The notes under the pieces were generated by a model. It ran no database searches and was not told the origin of the DNA. It saw only the letters and a list, made by a program, of their open reading frames with translations. The translations under genes were made by a program, and so were the position numbers. Below are positions 33,516-45,293 of a stretch of DNA of 64,000 nt, piece by piece. The DNA is from Pleurostoma richardsiae (taxonomy: Eukaryota > Ascomycota > Sordariomycetes > Calosphaeriales > Pleurostomataceae), in NCBI GenBank assembly GCA_030052745.1, contig JANBVO010000015.1:124001-188000 (forward strand), read 5' to 3'. The stretch's first letter is position 1. Each line of letters begins with the position of its first letter.

Positions 33516-34811
33516 ATGCTGACTCAGGGAGAAGCCATGGAGTCATCTGTCCCCTTCACAGCCAACGGGTTGTTTATCACCTTCTTCATTCTTCGTTACC
33601 TCCGATTCATCATCTTTTTCTTTGCATACTGGCTATACAAGCCAGCCCCTATGACCTCGGTTCCCAAGTATACTTCGCAAGATGTCTCGGTCATCTTGCC
33701 TACGGCTTCCGCCTTTGCCGATGACATCGCGGAGTGCATCCGTCTCTGTCTTGAGAATCGGCCCCGAGACCTATTCATTGTCACGGTAGGCAGAATGGTC
33801 CGCGCACAGGTGGATTACTACGTGACAGACGTCGCTAACCTCCGGACTAGATATCCCGAGACGACCATCACGGTTCTGTGCACTGAAAAGGCAAATAAGC
33901 GACTCCAGGTGGTCGCTGCTATCCATCAAGTGAGGACTAAGTTCACCATCCTCATGGACGACTCCGTGTTCTGGGGGCCGAAACTGATAGCGTCCGTTTT
34001 AGCCGCCTTCGAAGCAGACCGCGGTGTCGGCCTCGTTGGTACCAACAAACGTGTCGCTCGCATCCCCACCAGCTCATGGTGGCAGCGGTTCGTGCGTGTC
34101 GTCGCCAGCCTGTACCTGGAGCGCCACAACTACGAGCTGATGGCGTCCAACACAGTCGATGGCGGCGTGTTCGTCATCTCGGGGCGCACGTCGGCCATGC
34201 TGACATCCATCGTGCAGAGCGATATCTTCCTGGAACGCTTCACCAACGAGCGCTTCTTTTTTGGCATGTTGGGGCCATTGAATGCGGACGACGACAATTT
34301 TATCGCGCGGACTATGACTGCTTGGGGCTGGCGGATCAAGTTCCAGTCGCACCCGGACGCGATGGTGACGACGCCGCTCCGTGCCGAGACGTGGCAGCTC
34401 CTGCAGAAGATGCTGAGGTGGACGCGCACGACGTTCCGGTCGAATCCGGTGTCACTGAGAGACCCGAACGTGTGGCGACGCCATCCGTTCTCAGCGTACG
34501 CGGTTTTCCTGAGCGGCCTCGTCAACCTCGCCTTGTTCTGGGACCCGTTCCTGGCCTTCCTATTCCGCCACACCACCTTCTATCTGCAGTCGGAACATCG
34601 TCAAGCAGTCTCGACGGTGTTATTTGCATGGACCTTCCTCACCAAGTGTGTCAAGATCGCACCCTTCTTCCGAAGGAACCCACAGGACCTCGTCCTGCTG
34701 CCGGCGTATTTTATGTTCGTCTATCTTCACAGCCTGATCCGACTTTATGCCCTGGCGACCTTTTGGGACATCGGCTGGGGTAGCCGAAGACTCACGACGG
34801 TGGAGGGGTAG
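33516..34811 (+). CDS. Family 2 glycosyltransferase, Cps1/hyaluronan-synthase-like
   Basis: A 431-residue processive-type polysaccharide synthase, predicted at the plasma membrane. One N-terminal membrane segment (about 20-40) precedes the GT-A domain: DVSVILPTASAF, DDS (148-150, nucleotide-sugar/metal site), TVDGGVFVISGRTSAM, DDDNF (acid at 258-260) and the acceptor motif QKMLRW (297-302) in a segment reading RWTRTTFRSNP, as in fungal Cps1 proteins. Two or three C-terminal helices follow (about 323-340, 347-360, 375-425). The family makes hyaluronan-like or capsule polymers in Cryptococcus (Cps1) and affects cell walls in other fungi. QxxxRW is a slight variant of QxxRW. The ATG at 33537 (M8) has a good context (GCCATGG) and may be the true start. 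Confidence 0.85.
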   Translation: MLTQGEAMESSVPFTANGLFITFFILRYLRFIIFFFAYWLYKPAPMTSVPKYTSQDVSVILPTASAFADDIAECIRLCLENRPRDLFIVTVGRMVRAQVDYYVTDVANLRTRYPETTITVLCTEKANKRLQVVAAIHQVRTKFTILMDDSVFWGPKLIASVLAAFEADRGVGLVGTNKRVARIPTSSWWQRFVRVVASLYLERHNYELMASNTVDGGVFVISGRTSAMLTSIVQSDIFLERFTNERFFFGMLGPLNADDDNFIARTMTAWGWRIKFQSHPDAMVTTPLRAETWQLLQKMLRWTRTTFRSNPVSLRDPNVWRRHPFSAYAVFLSGLVNLALFWDPFLAFLFRHTTFYLQSEHRQAVSTVLFAWTFLTKCVKIAPFFRRNPQDLVLLPAYFMFVYLHSLIRLYALATFWDIGWGSRRLTTVEG

Positions 34812-35371
34812 ACGATGGCTGAGAAGCAAAAGGGAACTGTGAGAGGGTGAGGCAGTATGACTACCTACGGACTCAGCAAAACAGAAATGGAATGGCTTTT
34901 ACTTAGTATGTTAACGTGCACCGGGAGACTGGCTTCTATGTGAACGGTATGTGTAAAGTGCATCGCATGGACAATCCAACGTGTTAATCACGCGCTCCGC
35001 CGGCCTCTGGGCTCGCACAATTCCAGCTTTATCAAGCGAGCTCAACCTTAATGTGACTGGCATCGGTCAAAACATAGATTGTGAAGAGGCAGCCGTACTG
35101 TCAATCGTGTGGAATTTGGAGGCCGTCTGATGGAGTTATGTAGAAGGGGGTGAAGTTATTGTGATGTCCGCATAGTACCTAATCAGTATTGGCTTTCGCG
35201 TTGCGAAGCCGGATTTGTGAACCCCGGCACTAATATTCACTACAATCCGGACCACAGATGTGAGACCGGCCGATGCCAGGAACAAGTCTAATCCCAGAAA
35301 CTCGCCTGAAGGGCTACTTATTGAAGGCACATTCAGGACAAGACGATTTTACATCACCTAAAGGAAAGGCA
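34812..35371. other. Intergenic, no gene seen
   Basis: These 560 bp contain the glycosyltransferase 3' end and the aldo/keto reductase promoter. Confidence 0.35.
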
Positions 35372-36521
35372 ATGTCTCCTCTTGGGCAGCTTCCTCTGCG
35401 GAAACTCGGCAAGAGTGGCCCAGAGATCCCTATTCCGGGTCTCGGTCTCATGGGACTCAGCGTCGCCTATGGCAAGCCTGGGTAGGTAGCTCCATCAGCA
35501 TGTCAGGAAGCATATACTTACAGCAGAGCGAAGGCCCGACGAGGAGCGCCTCAGCGTCTTGGACCGTGCCTGGGAGCTCGGATGTGTGAACTGGGACACC
35601 TCTGATCTCTACGGCGACAGCGAGGCGCTTCTAGGGAAGTGGTTCAAGCTGCATCCCGAGCGGCGCGACGACATCTTCCTGGCAACCAAGTTTGGTCTCA
35701 AATATGCCGCCGGGAACCCCGGGCTCGTGGCGGACAGCTCTCCGGAGTACTGCAGGACATGTTGCGAGAAGAGCCTCCAACGTCTCGGGGTTGATGTCAT
35801 CGACCTGTATTATATTCACCGCGTCGACGGCAAGACGCCTATTGAGAAGACCATGTCGGCGCTGATAGACCTTCAACGGTAAGTAAGCGCTGCCACTCAT
35901 CAGGTCCTAGAAGCCGCCTGCTTATGATATTACAGGGAGGGCAAGATCAAGTACATCGGCATCTCGTCCGCGTCATCTGACACTATCCGGCGTGCATGCG
36001 CCCTGCAGCATGTCGACGCTGTGCAAGTCGAGTACAGCCCTTGGACCCTGGACATCGAGGAAGAGGAAGGAACTCACCTTCTCCGCACATGCCGGGAGCT
36101 CGGAATCGCCGTCTTTGCCTACTCGCCGCTGGGACGTGGAATGCTGACCGGACAGATCAAGTCGCCAGATGACTTCGAGCCGAACGATCTTCGCCGATTT
36201 TTGCCACGGTTTAGCAAGGAGAACTTCCCGAAGAACCTGGAGCTTGTGGAAAAGTTCAAGGCGTTCGCTGCCAAGAAAGGCTGCACTCCGGGCCAGCTCG
36301 CCATTGCTTGGGTCATGGCTCAGGGGCAGGATTTCTTTCCGATTCCGGGGACGAAGAACACCAAGTATCTGGAGGAGAACGTCGGTGCCTCACTGGTCAC
36401 GCTTTCGGAGAAAGACGAGAGGGAGATCAGGACGTGGGTCAACGAGTCGGGAGTTGCAGGCCTTAAAGTGCCGCCAGGGATGATAACTGACTTTGGCGAC
36501 ACGCCTTCGCTAAGCGGATAG
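35372..36521 (+). CDS. Aldo/keto reductase (YakC/AKR13-like)
   Basis: An NADPH-dependent carbonyl reductase of 346 residues. Exons are 35372-35481, 35534-35878 and 35936-36521, phases consistent. The (beta/alpha)8 barrel has the catalytic set: Asp and Tyr in NWDTSDLYGDSE, Lys in FLATKFGLKYA and His in DLYYIHRVDGKTP. Downstream are KYIGISSASSDTIRRA, QVEYSPWTLDIE, FAYSPLGRGMLTG and the cofactor-binding FPIPGTKNTKYLEENVGA. This resembles the fungal/bacterial AKR13 group often annotated as pyridoxine 4-dehydrogenase-like. The first intron's acceptor (GCGAAG before GCCC) is the only one that restores PDEERLSVLDRAWELG. Substrate unknown. Confidence 0.88.
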
Positions 36522-36794
36522 TCGTGCAGCACTTTGGCGATGTATCAGTGCCACCATTTTTCTCGGTTGTTCCATGGGCTACGAGCCGAGTACTAATTCG
36601 GAGCAACCACGACAGGGGTCGAATTGTCGCCGAAGTGGTTTAGTCCGGCACGCAGTTGCGGATTTGACTAGCTCTGGTCTAATAGGACGTCTTCAGGATG
36701 GGCAGCCTGCATCTTCTTCACTTGACACAAGCCTTTCGCGTAATAAGTTGCCATCCCGTATATTGCCGTCTATCGCACTCTATCGGTCTGTGTG

Positions 36795-39060
36795 CTAGGC
36801 AAAAGCTACGGCCTTGACCTCGCTTGGGCGAACTGGTGCTTTGTCTTCGACATCAGCCACCTCCACCTCCGAGCCAATCGTGGATGACGGTGGGATGAAG
36901 GCCGTTTCGGCCTTGGCAGCATTCCTCCTGTCCCGCCAGAGAAGGAGCTGAATGGTAGCCGTCACGAGCACTTTGACACATTCGTTAGCAGGCTACATGA
37001 TTCCGGTCACGGGTGTAGGTGTCTTACTGAGCAGGACCTGGAGAACGATCGACCATGTGTAACCTTTTCTAGCAGCAGGGAAATCCGTTGTTTTCCATAC
37101 GAAGTTGGGCGCCTATAGGTAGGAAAGGGTCAGTATGCCCGAATGTTTTTGATGCCGCCAGGTAGACGAAGGACTTACAACAGCCTGCACGACATAAGCA
37201 AGATCGTTGGCGGCCGCAACAAGCAATGCTCGCTTCTCAGTGTCGGCGGAGCAAATCTCGTTGATCCAGCTAAGAATAAGAGGGCCAGCGCCGGACTGCA
37301 ATGTCGAGAAGTTAGTTATTGAAACTGACTGCCTTAGAGAGGAATCCGAAGAGGTCACTTACCCCGATTTGGCTAAGCCAGTACACGATCGTACGACCGT
37401 GGATATCTGAGTAAAGAGGCATCTTGAGCATGACTACACTGAAGATGAGCTAAAAGCGGACAATCCGTCAGCGACATGAAGCTCTGAACACCAAGACATC
37501 TCGGGTCTGCTCTCGGGAACCAAGTTGCACTCACCGTAATGACAGCACCGGCTTGGATGAAGGGCCAGCGTGCGCCCTTGAAGGGCCCATCTGACAGCCA
37601 GCCCCAGACAAATGCCATTGCAATGAAGATGCCGGTTGTAGGTAGTGGTACTGTTATGCGCGATTAACCGAGGGTTAGCTCCTGGATTGTGGTCAAGTTA
37701 TCCTGGACTGGACTTACAGTTGTTGATCTGTTCGACGCTATAGTGTTTGCCCGGAACAGGAGCAGGTGTAGCATTGAAGCTCTTCAGCCAATACCCCATA
37801 GCAACCTGGGGGCTGCCGTTATTCCAGACGATATAAAGCAGCGCTGCGCTGGTGATCAGCTCAAGGGCCTGAATAGACAGCTGCAAGAGCGTAGCTTGAG
37901 AAGGGATGGTGATTGGAAAGGAGGGAGGGGACGTACGAAGTAAGTAAGTGTGCCAACTCAGGAGAATCCTGCGGACCTTCGCCTTGGTCCAAGGTTGCTT
38001 GCCGGCACGCCCAATAGCCTGCATCCTCTTGACAGAGAGAATATGCTCCTTTTCGGTCGTCCACCAAGTCTTTTTCCCACCCTGGGGAAGGTTGGGAAAG
38101 AACGAGAAGCCCGCTACTGCGAGCGGCAAGGTGATGATGCCGTCGATGATGAAGAGCCAGCGCCCTACCGTCCAACTGTCAGCTTTTGTAACGTTTGGGG
38201 GCCTTCGAGACGTACAGCCAGCATAGCCGTGCACTCCGTGGAGATTTTTATACGCAGCGGCCTGCAGAAAGCCGCTAAATAGGGAGCCGATCGAGCCTGC
38301 GAGCCAGAATATCATGGACCGCTTGCCGATTTCCCATGGTGTATACCATGATCCTAGCATGTAGTGGATACCGGGGTAGAAGCCAGATCTGTGGTGCGTC
38401 AGTGAATCGGTCGATTGACAAGTTAGATAGGCAGTATATTGGTAGAGGAGGCATACTCAAAGAAACCAACGAGGAATCGTAAAGCGTAGAGGGCTTGATA
38501 TGACTTGACGGAAGAGGTGCAGATAGTGGCAATGCCCCAGCCTACCTCGAGCGAGGGGATGACCCATCGCGGCGAGACTCGTGTGAGGAGCAAATTAGAC
38601 GGAATCTGTCCGATCACATAGCCCACAGTCCAGATGGACGTGCCTGAAGAATATACAGTCAGAAGATGAACAAGAATGGGATTCTTCAGTGCCCCGGCAT
38701 TTCAAGGCGATCAGGGGTCAGTCGCGAAGTTTACAGATACGTACTCGTCACAAGCTGATTGCCATACATGGAGAGGTCCTCCTTCATGCCACTAAGGAAG
38801 GCATTGTTCACATTGCTCTGGTCGATGTTCTTGAGGAAATAGCCTATCGAGGCGAAGGTGAGCACGAATGCGTCCACCTTGAAGAGCAGCCTGCGCTGGT
38901 CTGGTGGCAGCTCCCAAGTGTCCCAAACATAGCCCTTCCACGTCCTGGCGGGCTTCACAATGAGTTGCTCCTGAGAGTCGTTACTGAGTCCTGATTCGGC
39001 ATCTAGGCTGTGCACGCGGTTATCCGCAGCCGGCCCGATGTCGTCGTCTGCGCGTCCCAT
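36795..39060 (-). CDS. MFS transporter, Dal5/pantothenate (anion:cation symporter) family, ten exons
   Basis: Likely a proton symporter for an organic anion such as pantothenate, allantoate or a vitamin. Exons: 39060-38745, 38643-38457, 38388-38216, 38164-37937, 37843-37718, 37650-37535, 37449-37363, 37295-37179, 37112-37028 and 36970-36795, all in phase and giving 536 residues. The N-tail ends in LLFKVDAFVLTFASIGYFLK, then NIDQSNVNNAFLSGMKEDL, the Dal5 signature. TVGYVIGQIPSNLLLTRVSP, ALRFLVGFFESGFYPGI, MLGSWYTPWEIGKR and GYAGWRWLFIIDGIITL follow. The large central loop contains WWTTEKEHILSVKRM. Conserved C-terminal parts are IFIAMAFVWGWLSDG, LILSWINEICS and APNFVWKTTDFPAARKGYTW. Nothing looks broken. 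It is convergent with the aldo/keto reductase gene. Confidence 0.9.
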
Positions 39061-42000
39061 GGTGAGTCGGCAGTGCACCTGTGCGGCGTTGATAGATCAA
39101 GGTGCTGCTGCTTTTGTTGTGCCGTCGTTAGAGGCTGGATGACCCGATCAGGAGGGCTGCCCAGGCCAATGTTCATTGGGAGAAGCCCGGATATTTTTAC
39201 AGTACATTTTATATGGCAATGCAGATCTAGAGGGGCTGTTGCATGTTGCCATTGTTTCGCACAATCGCGTCAGCCCAACTAGTTACTCGCGACTCTACTC
39301 TTATCATCAACCCTAGCAATCACGTCACTTAAGATGCTGCCCTATGGCTTGTCTCCCCCTCGCTAATCGCCGGACCATCCCGCGCTCGATTATCAAGCTG
39401 GACTCAGCAGTGCCTTGATTCTGCATTCATCGCCGGTCCCCGGTGCTTCTTATCGGTCTTTCCGGTTCCAAAGTCGCTCACATCGAACGAGAACTGCGCG
39501 GGATGTAGGGCCATGTCGCCCCTTCGCCAAGCCAGGGACTGGCACAGCGTGCAGGCGGCTCCGGGTTCTGGTATGGCGACATCGAAGCAGCTTCATGGAC
39601 CGTACTAGGCCGTCTCTCTTCGGGTAGATCCCGCACACCAACACTACCGGAATAACCGGAGCTACCTGGTGTTGGTCCACCCACGGCATATGCTCTGTGG
39701 AGAGCGGCCGCCCTGACTGTGCGGTGCATCTGCTCGTTGTATCTGCTCAAACAAGTCCCCACCTTGACTGGCGTCTCGGCAGCTGTGCGTCGTCTTGCCT
39801 CGTGGCGAGGTTTCTCCGCTTCTGGCAGTATAGTCCGAGTGCCACTCTGCTCGCCAGTATGCCACGCGTACTCTGCTTCCAGTTCCCCGCCCAGAGTTCT
39901 GGCAAGTAATCTCTGTTATGTCTGTATGGGCAGATCCGCATCAAGACACTCAGCGCAGCATGGAGCCTTGGTTGAGGGCTTTATCGCGGCCCCCTTAGAG
40001 TAGAAAGTTCTAGTATGGAATCTCGTGAAGGTCTCTCTGTTCGCTCTAGAATGTAGTCATCATGGGCAGGTGCTGGTACTTCTCAACCGATGATGAAGCA
40101 GTCAAGCAGTCGGAGGAACGGAGAATGCTGGAGTGGCGAGGTAGCGCCATCAAGCAGGCGTACGGAGAGGTGGGCTGGTCAGTGTTGAGTGAGCATTCGA
40201 GGGGTTATCAGGTCGGACAGCAAGCGGCTAGAGGATCCTATCATGGATCAGGGGGCCAGTAGTCTGTCCACCGACCTCGCGTCATTCGCTCTAGAGCCGG
40301 AGGTGTATCCGCGAGGACTTTCAAGCTAGTACGCTACCGATGAAGAGTTTGCCAGATGCTAGTCCAAGCACCATGCAGATAAGAAAAAGATAGGTTGACA
40401 AAACATTGGTAGCAAGAAATTCGAGGCGATTTGTCCAGGGCGGTGGCAGGCCTCAATACGTCGTAGCTCAGGCTAGACATACCGTCTGTCGAATCCTGCT
40501 CAGGGATGAAGCCTCCTCATGATACTTCGAGCTGTATTGCCATTTCCCAAACTCGTCGGGATATTCCGGAGCCTTTGACTGTCTTTTTCTAATCCGCGGT
40601 TTCGAGTAGTCTCGACCGGCAGCGGTTCTGGCTCTGGCCGAGAAGATCGTCGCTATAGCTTGACCGAGTAAGAGGCTAGGTCTCGGCCGTTTACCAAGAC
40701 TCTTCGGACCCGAGGAGGCAGGTTGAATTCCCGGACGCCTGACTGACGGTTGGGCTCAAAGCCTGCAAACAGCCCTGTAGAAGAAGGGAGTCGGCGTCTT
40801 TCTTGATCCACGCCAAAGACTGCCATGCCCGGCATCTGCCCAATGTACTTAGCCTGGGCCTGTACGGCAAGGAGGTGATTTTACCTAGTCAAGATGCTTC
40901 GGCGCCTGCCGACGCAAGACGTATGCCATAACCTTTGCCCTAGTTTGTGGTATTGGCGACAGCGGTAGGGCTCGCACGCCATGATCGCTTCCCATTGCGG
41001 CAGCGGACCAGTCCCTGCGACAGAAAGGAGAAGAGAGAAGTCGACTCAGTTCTGCATCCAAACTTTAGAACAGTGAACTTGAGTGGGCGAGTCAGAGGAT
41101 GTGTTACTGACTTGACCATCTTCTGTCCTTTGCACGTACACAGCTCCAGCTATGGCGTAGCACCCACAATATCTACTTCCATTGCTCGATTCTGCCCTGC
41201 GTCGTGGCATCCGAAGAAACGCCCAAGTTGCATACTCCTTTGACCTGGCCAGAGGACGACCAAGGGCCTTCAGCCCCGGAAGACATCCCGCCACGCCAGG
41301 CCACAAGCGATAAAGAAGCTAAAAGACAGAAGCATCTGCTCCGTAGCTTGGGTATCTGAATGGTCAAGATTGTGCAGCTGGTAATCCTTGCCGCCGTGCC
41401 TTCTTTGTAATCGAGTACTGACTGCGACTGTTTGTTTCTGAACGTCAAAGAAGGATCGCCGCCAGAGAGCCGATAGACAGCATCGGCTCTAGTGAGTGAC
41501 GACCAGCGCCTTCCAAATTTCGTTGCACAATTTGGAGAGCGGTCGTGGACGTGTCGCTATCGTCAAGACACCGATAGAGGAAGCCGGGCAGCTGAGCTGG
41601 GGGCTGGTCTCTGATGGAGACCCTGTTGTCTGTGTCGTCGTCCTTGGACAGAATACCGTAGACTATTGCGGAGTTGCAAGAATGAAGAAGAATGGTTGGA
41701 TTGAGATTCTCTCAGGATGGCTGACGTCTCCATGGTCATCGGCCAAGCCCGTCACGGTCACGCTGCAGCCTGGGACTGGAACAGGAACAACTGGCTAGCA
41801 GCGCAAAACAGATACTGGGAAGGAAGGCAACAGAGTTCCTCTGTCGACTGAGTGAAATGAAATGCCGAACAGGCCCCGAGTTCTTTGGCCAACTCGACGC
41901 AATGCCTCGTAACACCCGGATACTGACCAATGCGCAGAGACTGTTGTTTCCCGAGCTCGGTCCACCGAGTGGTCTTCGACTGAGTACTGGAGGCATCCAG

Positions 42001-42845
42001 GGGCCGACTATATCCGAGCTCGGGAAAGCGTGAGGTCATGTGGTATGAAGGCGGGAGCCATCTTCACGTGCACCAACGGCACGGGGTGTTCTAGAACAAC
42101 GTGAAGGCCGCTCTCCGGCGTATTCCTTTGTTCCTTGAGGCTGGCGAGGCTGGGCCGTTAGCTGACGCCTCAGACCACGCAGGCGCGCTGTTGACCTTCC
42201 CCTGCGTTACCTGACGTGCGCTTTGTCAGAACAATGCCATCAGTGCTATCATCTGCACCGTGTGGGCGAGCTCTCCAGACGGTGAAGTATGCAGGAGCAA
42301 ACCAATCAACGGCTGACGTGCGAGGGAAGCTGGAGCAGAAACGGCCTTGCGATTGGGCCGCTTGTGCGCTCTCCGTCCACAATGCTAATGTCACCTGTTA
42401 AGCGCCCCTCGGCCCGAGCCCGGATAGCAGCACGGGAAACACGGCAAATGCGGCCCAAACATCGTGATGCTTCGGAGCCGCGCCAGGGGCCTCCGACCCG
42501 CAGCTATCGGTCCGTTTCTTGGCGCGTGGGGATCGCCCCGTCAGCGGTTCCGCCGAGAGCAGCAACTGATCGGCAGCCGTCTCGTGCTTTGCCCAGCTTC
42601 TCCAGCAAACACGAAGAGATGGAGCCATGTTGTGGGGAGAATCCTCCAAAAGCCAGCAGTGCACGAGACTCCGGCCTGGGGGTACCGGGGGCGCCCTGGG
42701 GAACGGTCGGCTTGCGGAGAATGGGGGTTCGGCCGGGGTGCGGCCTTCCGGGTCGACATATATACCACATATCCAGGGGCGCCTTCCACTCTGCTTTCCT
42801 GTCTTGGCCAATCCATCAAGGAACTTCATACAAGTCAAGCCTGTT
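39061..42845. other. 3.8 kb without a recognisable gene
   Basis: No supported gene. The most protein-like frame is plus 41496-41798 (about 100 codons with SGRGRVAIVKTPIEEAG), which I cannot place. A minus frame at 40653-40835 also reads plausibly. Neither has a start, introns or motif to confirm it. The part next to 42845 carries the sugar-transporter promoter, with TATATATA at about 42760. I see no transposase motif or terminal repeat. Confidence 0.4.
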
Positions 42846-44712
42846 ATGGCTATCGGAAACATCTACTTTATTGCCGCCACCGCCGTCGTGGGTGGCGCGC
42901 TCTTCGGCTTCGATATCTCGTCGGTATCGGCCCAGCTGAGCGAGAACTCTTACAAATGCTACTTCAACCAGGGCCCCCAAGGACCGCCGTACAATGATGA
43001 CCTCGACTGCAGCGGTCCGCGAAGTCTGGTGCAGGGCGGTATCACGGCCTCCATGGCCGCCGGCTCGTGGCTTGGTGCTCTGTGCTCGGGCCCGATCTCT
43101 GATCGCCTCGGCCGAAAAAAGGCCATCATGCTAGGATGCTGTATCTGGTGAGTGGCCGTTGCCCCCGTCTTCGTTTGCGTCTCCGCCCTTCAGGAGGCAT
43201 ATGGTTATCCAGTCATCTAACAGAGTGCAGGCTGATCGGCTCCACACTATCCTGCGCCTCACAAAACATCGGTATGCTCGTCGTCGGCCGTGTAATCAAC
43301 GGTCTGTCGGTGGGCATGGAATCTGCCCAAGTCCCCGTCTACATCTCCGAGATCTCACCGCCATCTAAGCGTGGTCGGTTTGTCGGCTTGCAACAATGGG
43401 CCATCACCTGGGGCATTCTCATCATGTACTAGTACGTGTTCCGTCTCATGCGTATTGATAAGGGGATCACATCGCTAACCAGAATCTGCAGCATCTCTTA
43501 CGGCTGCTCCTTTATCGGCAAGCAGAACTCCAGGGAATACAACACCGCCTCCTGGCGTGTCCCCTGGGGCCTGCAGATGGTACCCGCCATCTTCCTATTC
43601 TTCATGATGATGCTCCTGCCCGAGTCGCCCCGTTGGCTGGCCCGCAAGGACCGCTGGGAGGACTGCCACGCCGTGCTCACGCTGGTGCACGGTAAGGGAG
43701 ACCCGAACCACCCATTCGTAGCTCTCGAGCTGCAGGACATCAAGGATATGTGCGAGTTTGAGCGCCTACACGCCGATGTGACGTACCTGGATCTCTTCAA
43801 ACCCAGGATGATCCATCGTACTTTCACAGCCATCATGATCCAGGTCTGGTCACAACTGACGGGAATGAACGTCATGAGTAAGTCCTTTATTCCCCACGCT
43901 TTCTCCACGTCGTCCTTCTTCCGCGACGGAGTAAGCATTGCTGACGCTTGCCCCGCGTAGTGTACTATATCGGATACGTCTTCGCCATGGCTGGATACCA
44001 CGGCAATGCAAACCTCTTGGCCTCGTCTATCCAGTATATTATCAACGTTGTCACTACTGTCCCCGCGCTGATATGGGTTGATCGCTGGGGCCGCCGTCCG
44101 ACGATGCTCATCGGTGCTGCCTTCATGGCCGCCTGGATGTTCGCCAACGCCGGAATCCTCGCCGTCCATGGCACTGTCGTCCCCGGCGGTATCGATGGCG
44201 TTGCTGAGGAGTCAATGAGAGTGTCAGGCGCCGCCGCCAAGGGCATGATTGCCTGCACCTACCTGTTCGTTGCCTCCTACGCCCCCACCTGGGGTCCTGT
44301 CTCGTGGATCTACCCGCCCGAGCTGTTCCCCCTGCGCCTGCGTGGCAAGGGTGTCGCAATGGCCACGTCTGGCAACTGGGCATTCAACACCGCCCTGGGT
44401 CTGTTCACGCCTGTGGCCTTCGAGAACATCCGCTGGAAGACGTACATCATCTTCGGTGTCTTCAACACGGCCATGTTCTTCCACGTCCTCTTCTTGTGCC
44501 CCGAGACCGCCGGCAAGACTCTAGAGGAGACCGAAGCCATGTTCGAGGACCCCAACGGCATAAAGTACATCGGCACGCCCGCCTGGAAGACGCACGTCCA
44601 GACTAAGATTCTGAGCCGTGTGGAGAGGGGTGATGTCGAGGCAAAGCTCGGAGGACAGCTCGCCGAGCACGAGGAGACGGTCGAGCCGAAGACTGCGGCC
44701 CCTGCTGCTTAA
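42846..44712 (+). CDS. MFS sugar transporter (hexose/pentose)
   Basis: A plasma-membrane proton:sugar symporter of 546 residues. Exons are 42846-43147, 43231-43431, 43492-43877 and 43961-44712. All sugar-porter signatures are present: GGALFGFDISSVS in helix 1, GPISDRLGRKKAIMLG between helices 2 and 3, VGRVINGLSVGMESAQVPVY, PESPRWLARKDRWEDC before the central loop, QLTGMNVMMYYIGYVFAMAG across intron 3 (helix 7), DRWGRRPTMLIG, SWIYPPELFPLRLRGKG, and the PETAGKTLEETE tail. Introns interrupt conserved motifs and all splices restore them. It resembles fungal high-affinity glucose or xylose carriers. The specific sugar cannot be read from sequence. Confidence 0.93.
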
Positions 44713-45293
44713 GGGGGGATGAAGTCTCAGGTAGATTATGAATGATTCGTTCACCAGTGGATGGCAGGTGATCTCTGTATCGACTATTCGATACTGGCGT
44801 GATTGGCCAGTGAAGACCTTGTCCTCCTCCGCCTGAGATGATTGGGTCTTCCTGATGACACTTGCCGGAGGGCATTATGCCGTAACGGGAGGATGTACGC
44901 TATAGAATAGAAGGAATATACAAAAGATAAATGTATACCGTAGTAAAACTTTTCACTAGTAGGCTGGTTTCACGCCAAATAGACTGAAGCTATCCGACTC
45001 TGCAGGACTCGCAGGCAAGCATAATCGTCTTCGGCGCTCTGCAGAACCCCAACTGGACACTCTTATCCTTTCTCTTTTTCTCTCTCTGTCCTTCTCCGCC
45101 CCTCCTCTTCATCCTTCTCATTTACTTCAATAGATAGGAGCATCGCCCAACAGACAGAAGAACAAAAGCTATTTCAGCGAATCAAGACATTAGTTGCAGG
45201 CCACCGGGACAATGCACGCGAGGCTCGACTAAGTCAAAAAAGGCTTGATTGAATAGAAAAAAGCTTGTCTATATGTCCAAAACTACTCCGTAT
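44713..45293. other. Convergent 3' intergenic region
   Basis: These 581 bp lie between two converging genes (sugar transporter and H+-ATPase) and hold both 3' ends, including a C/T-rich tract at about 45060-45120. No gene seen. Confidence 0.4.
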
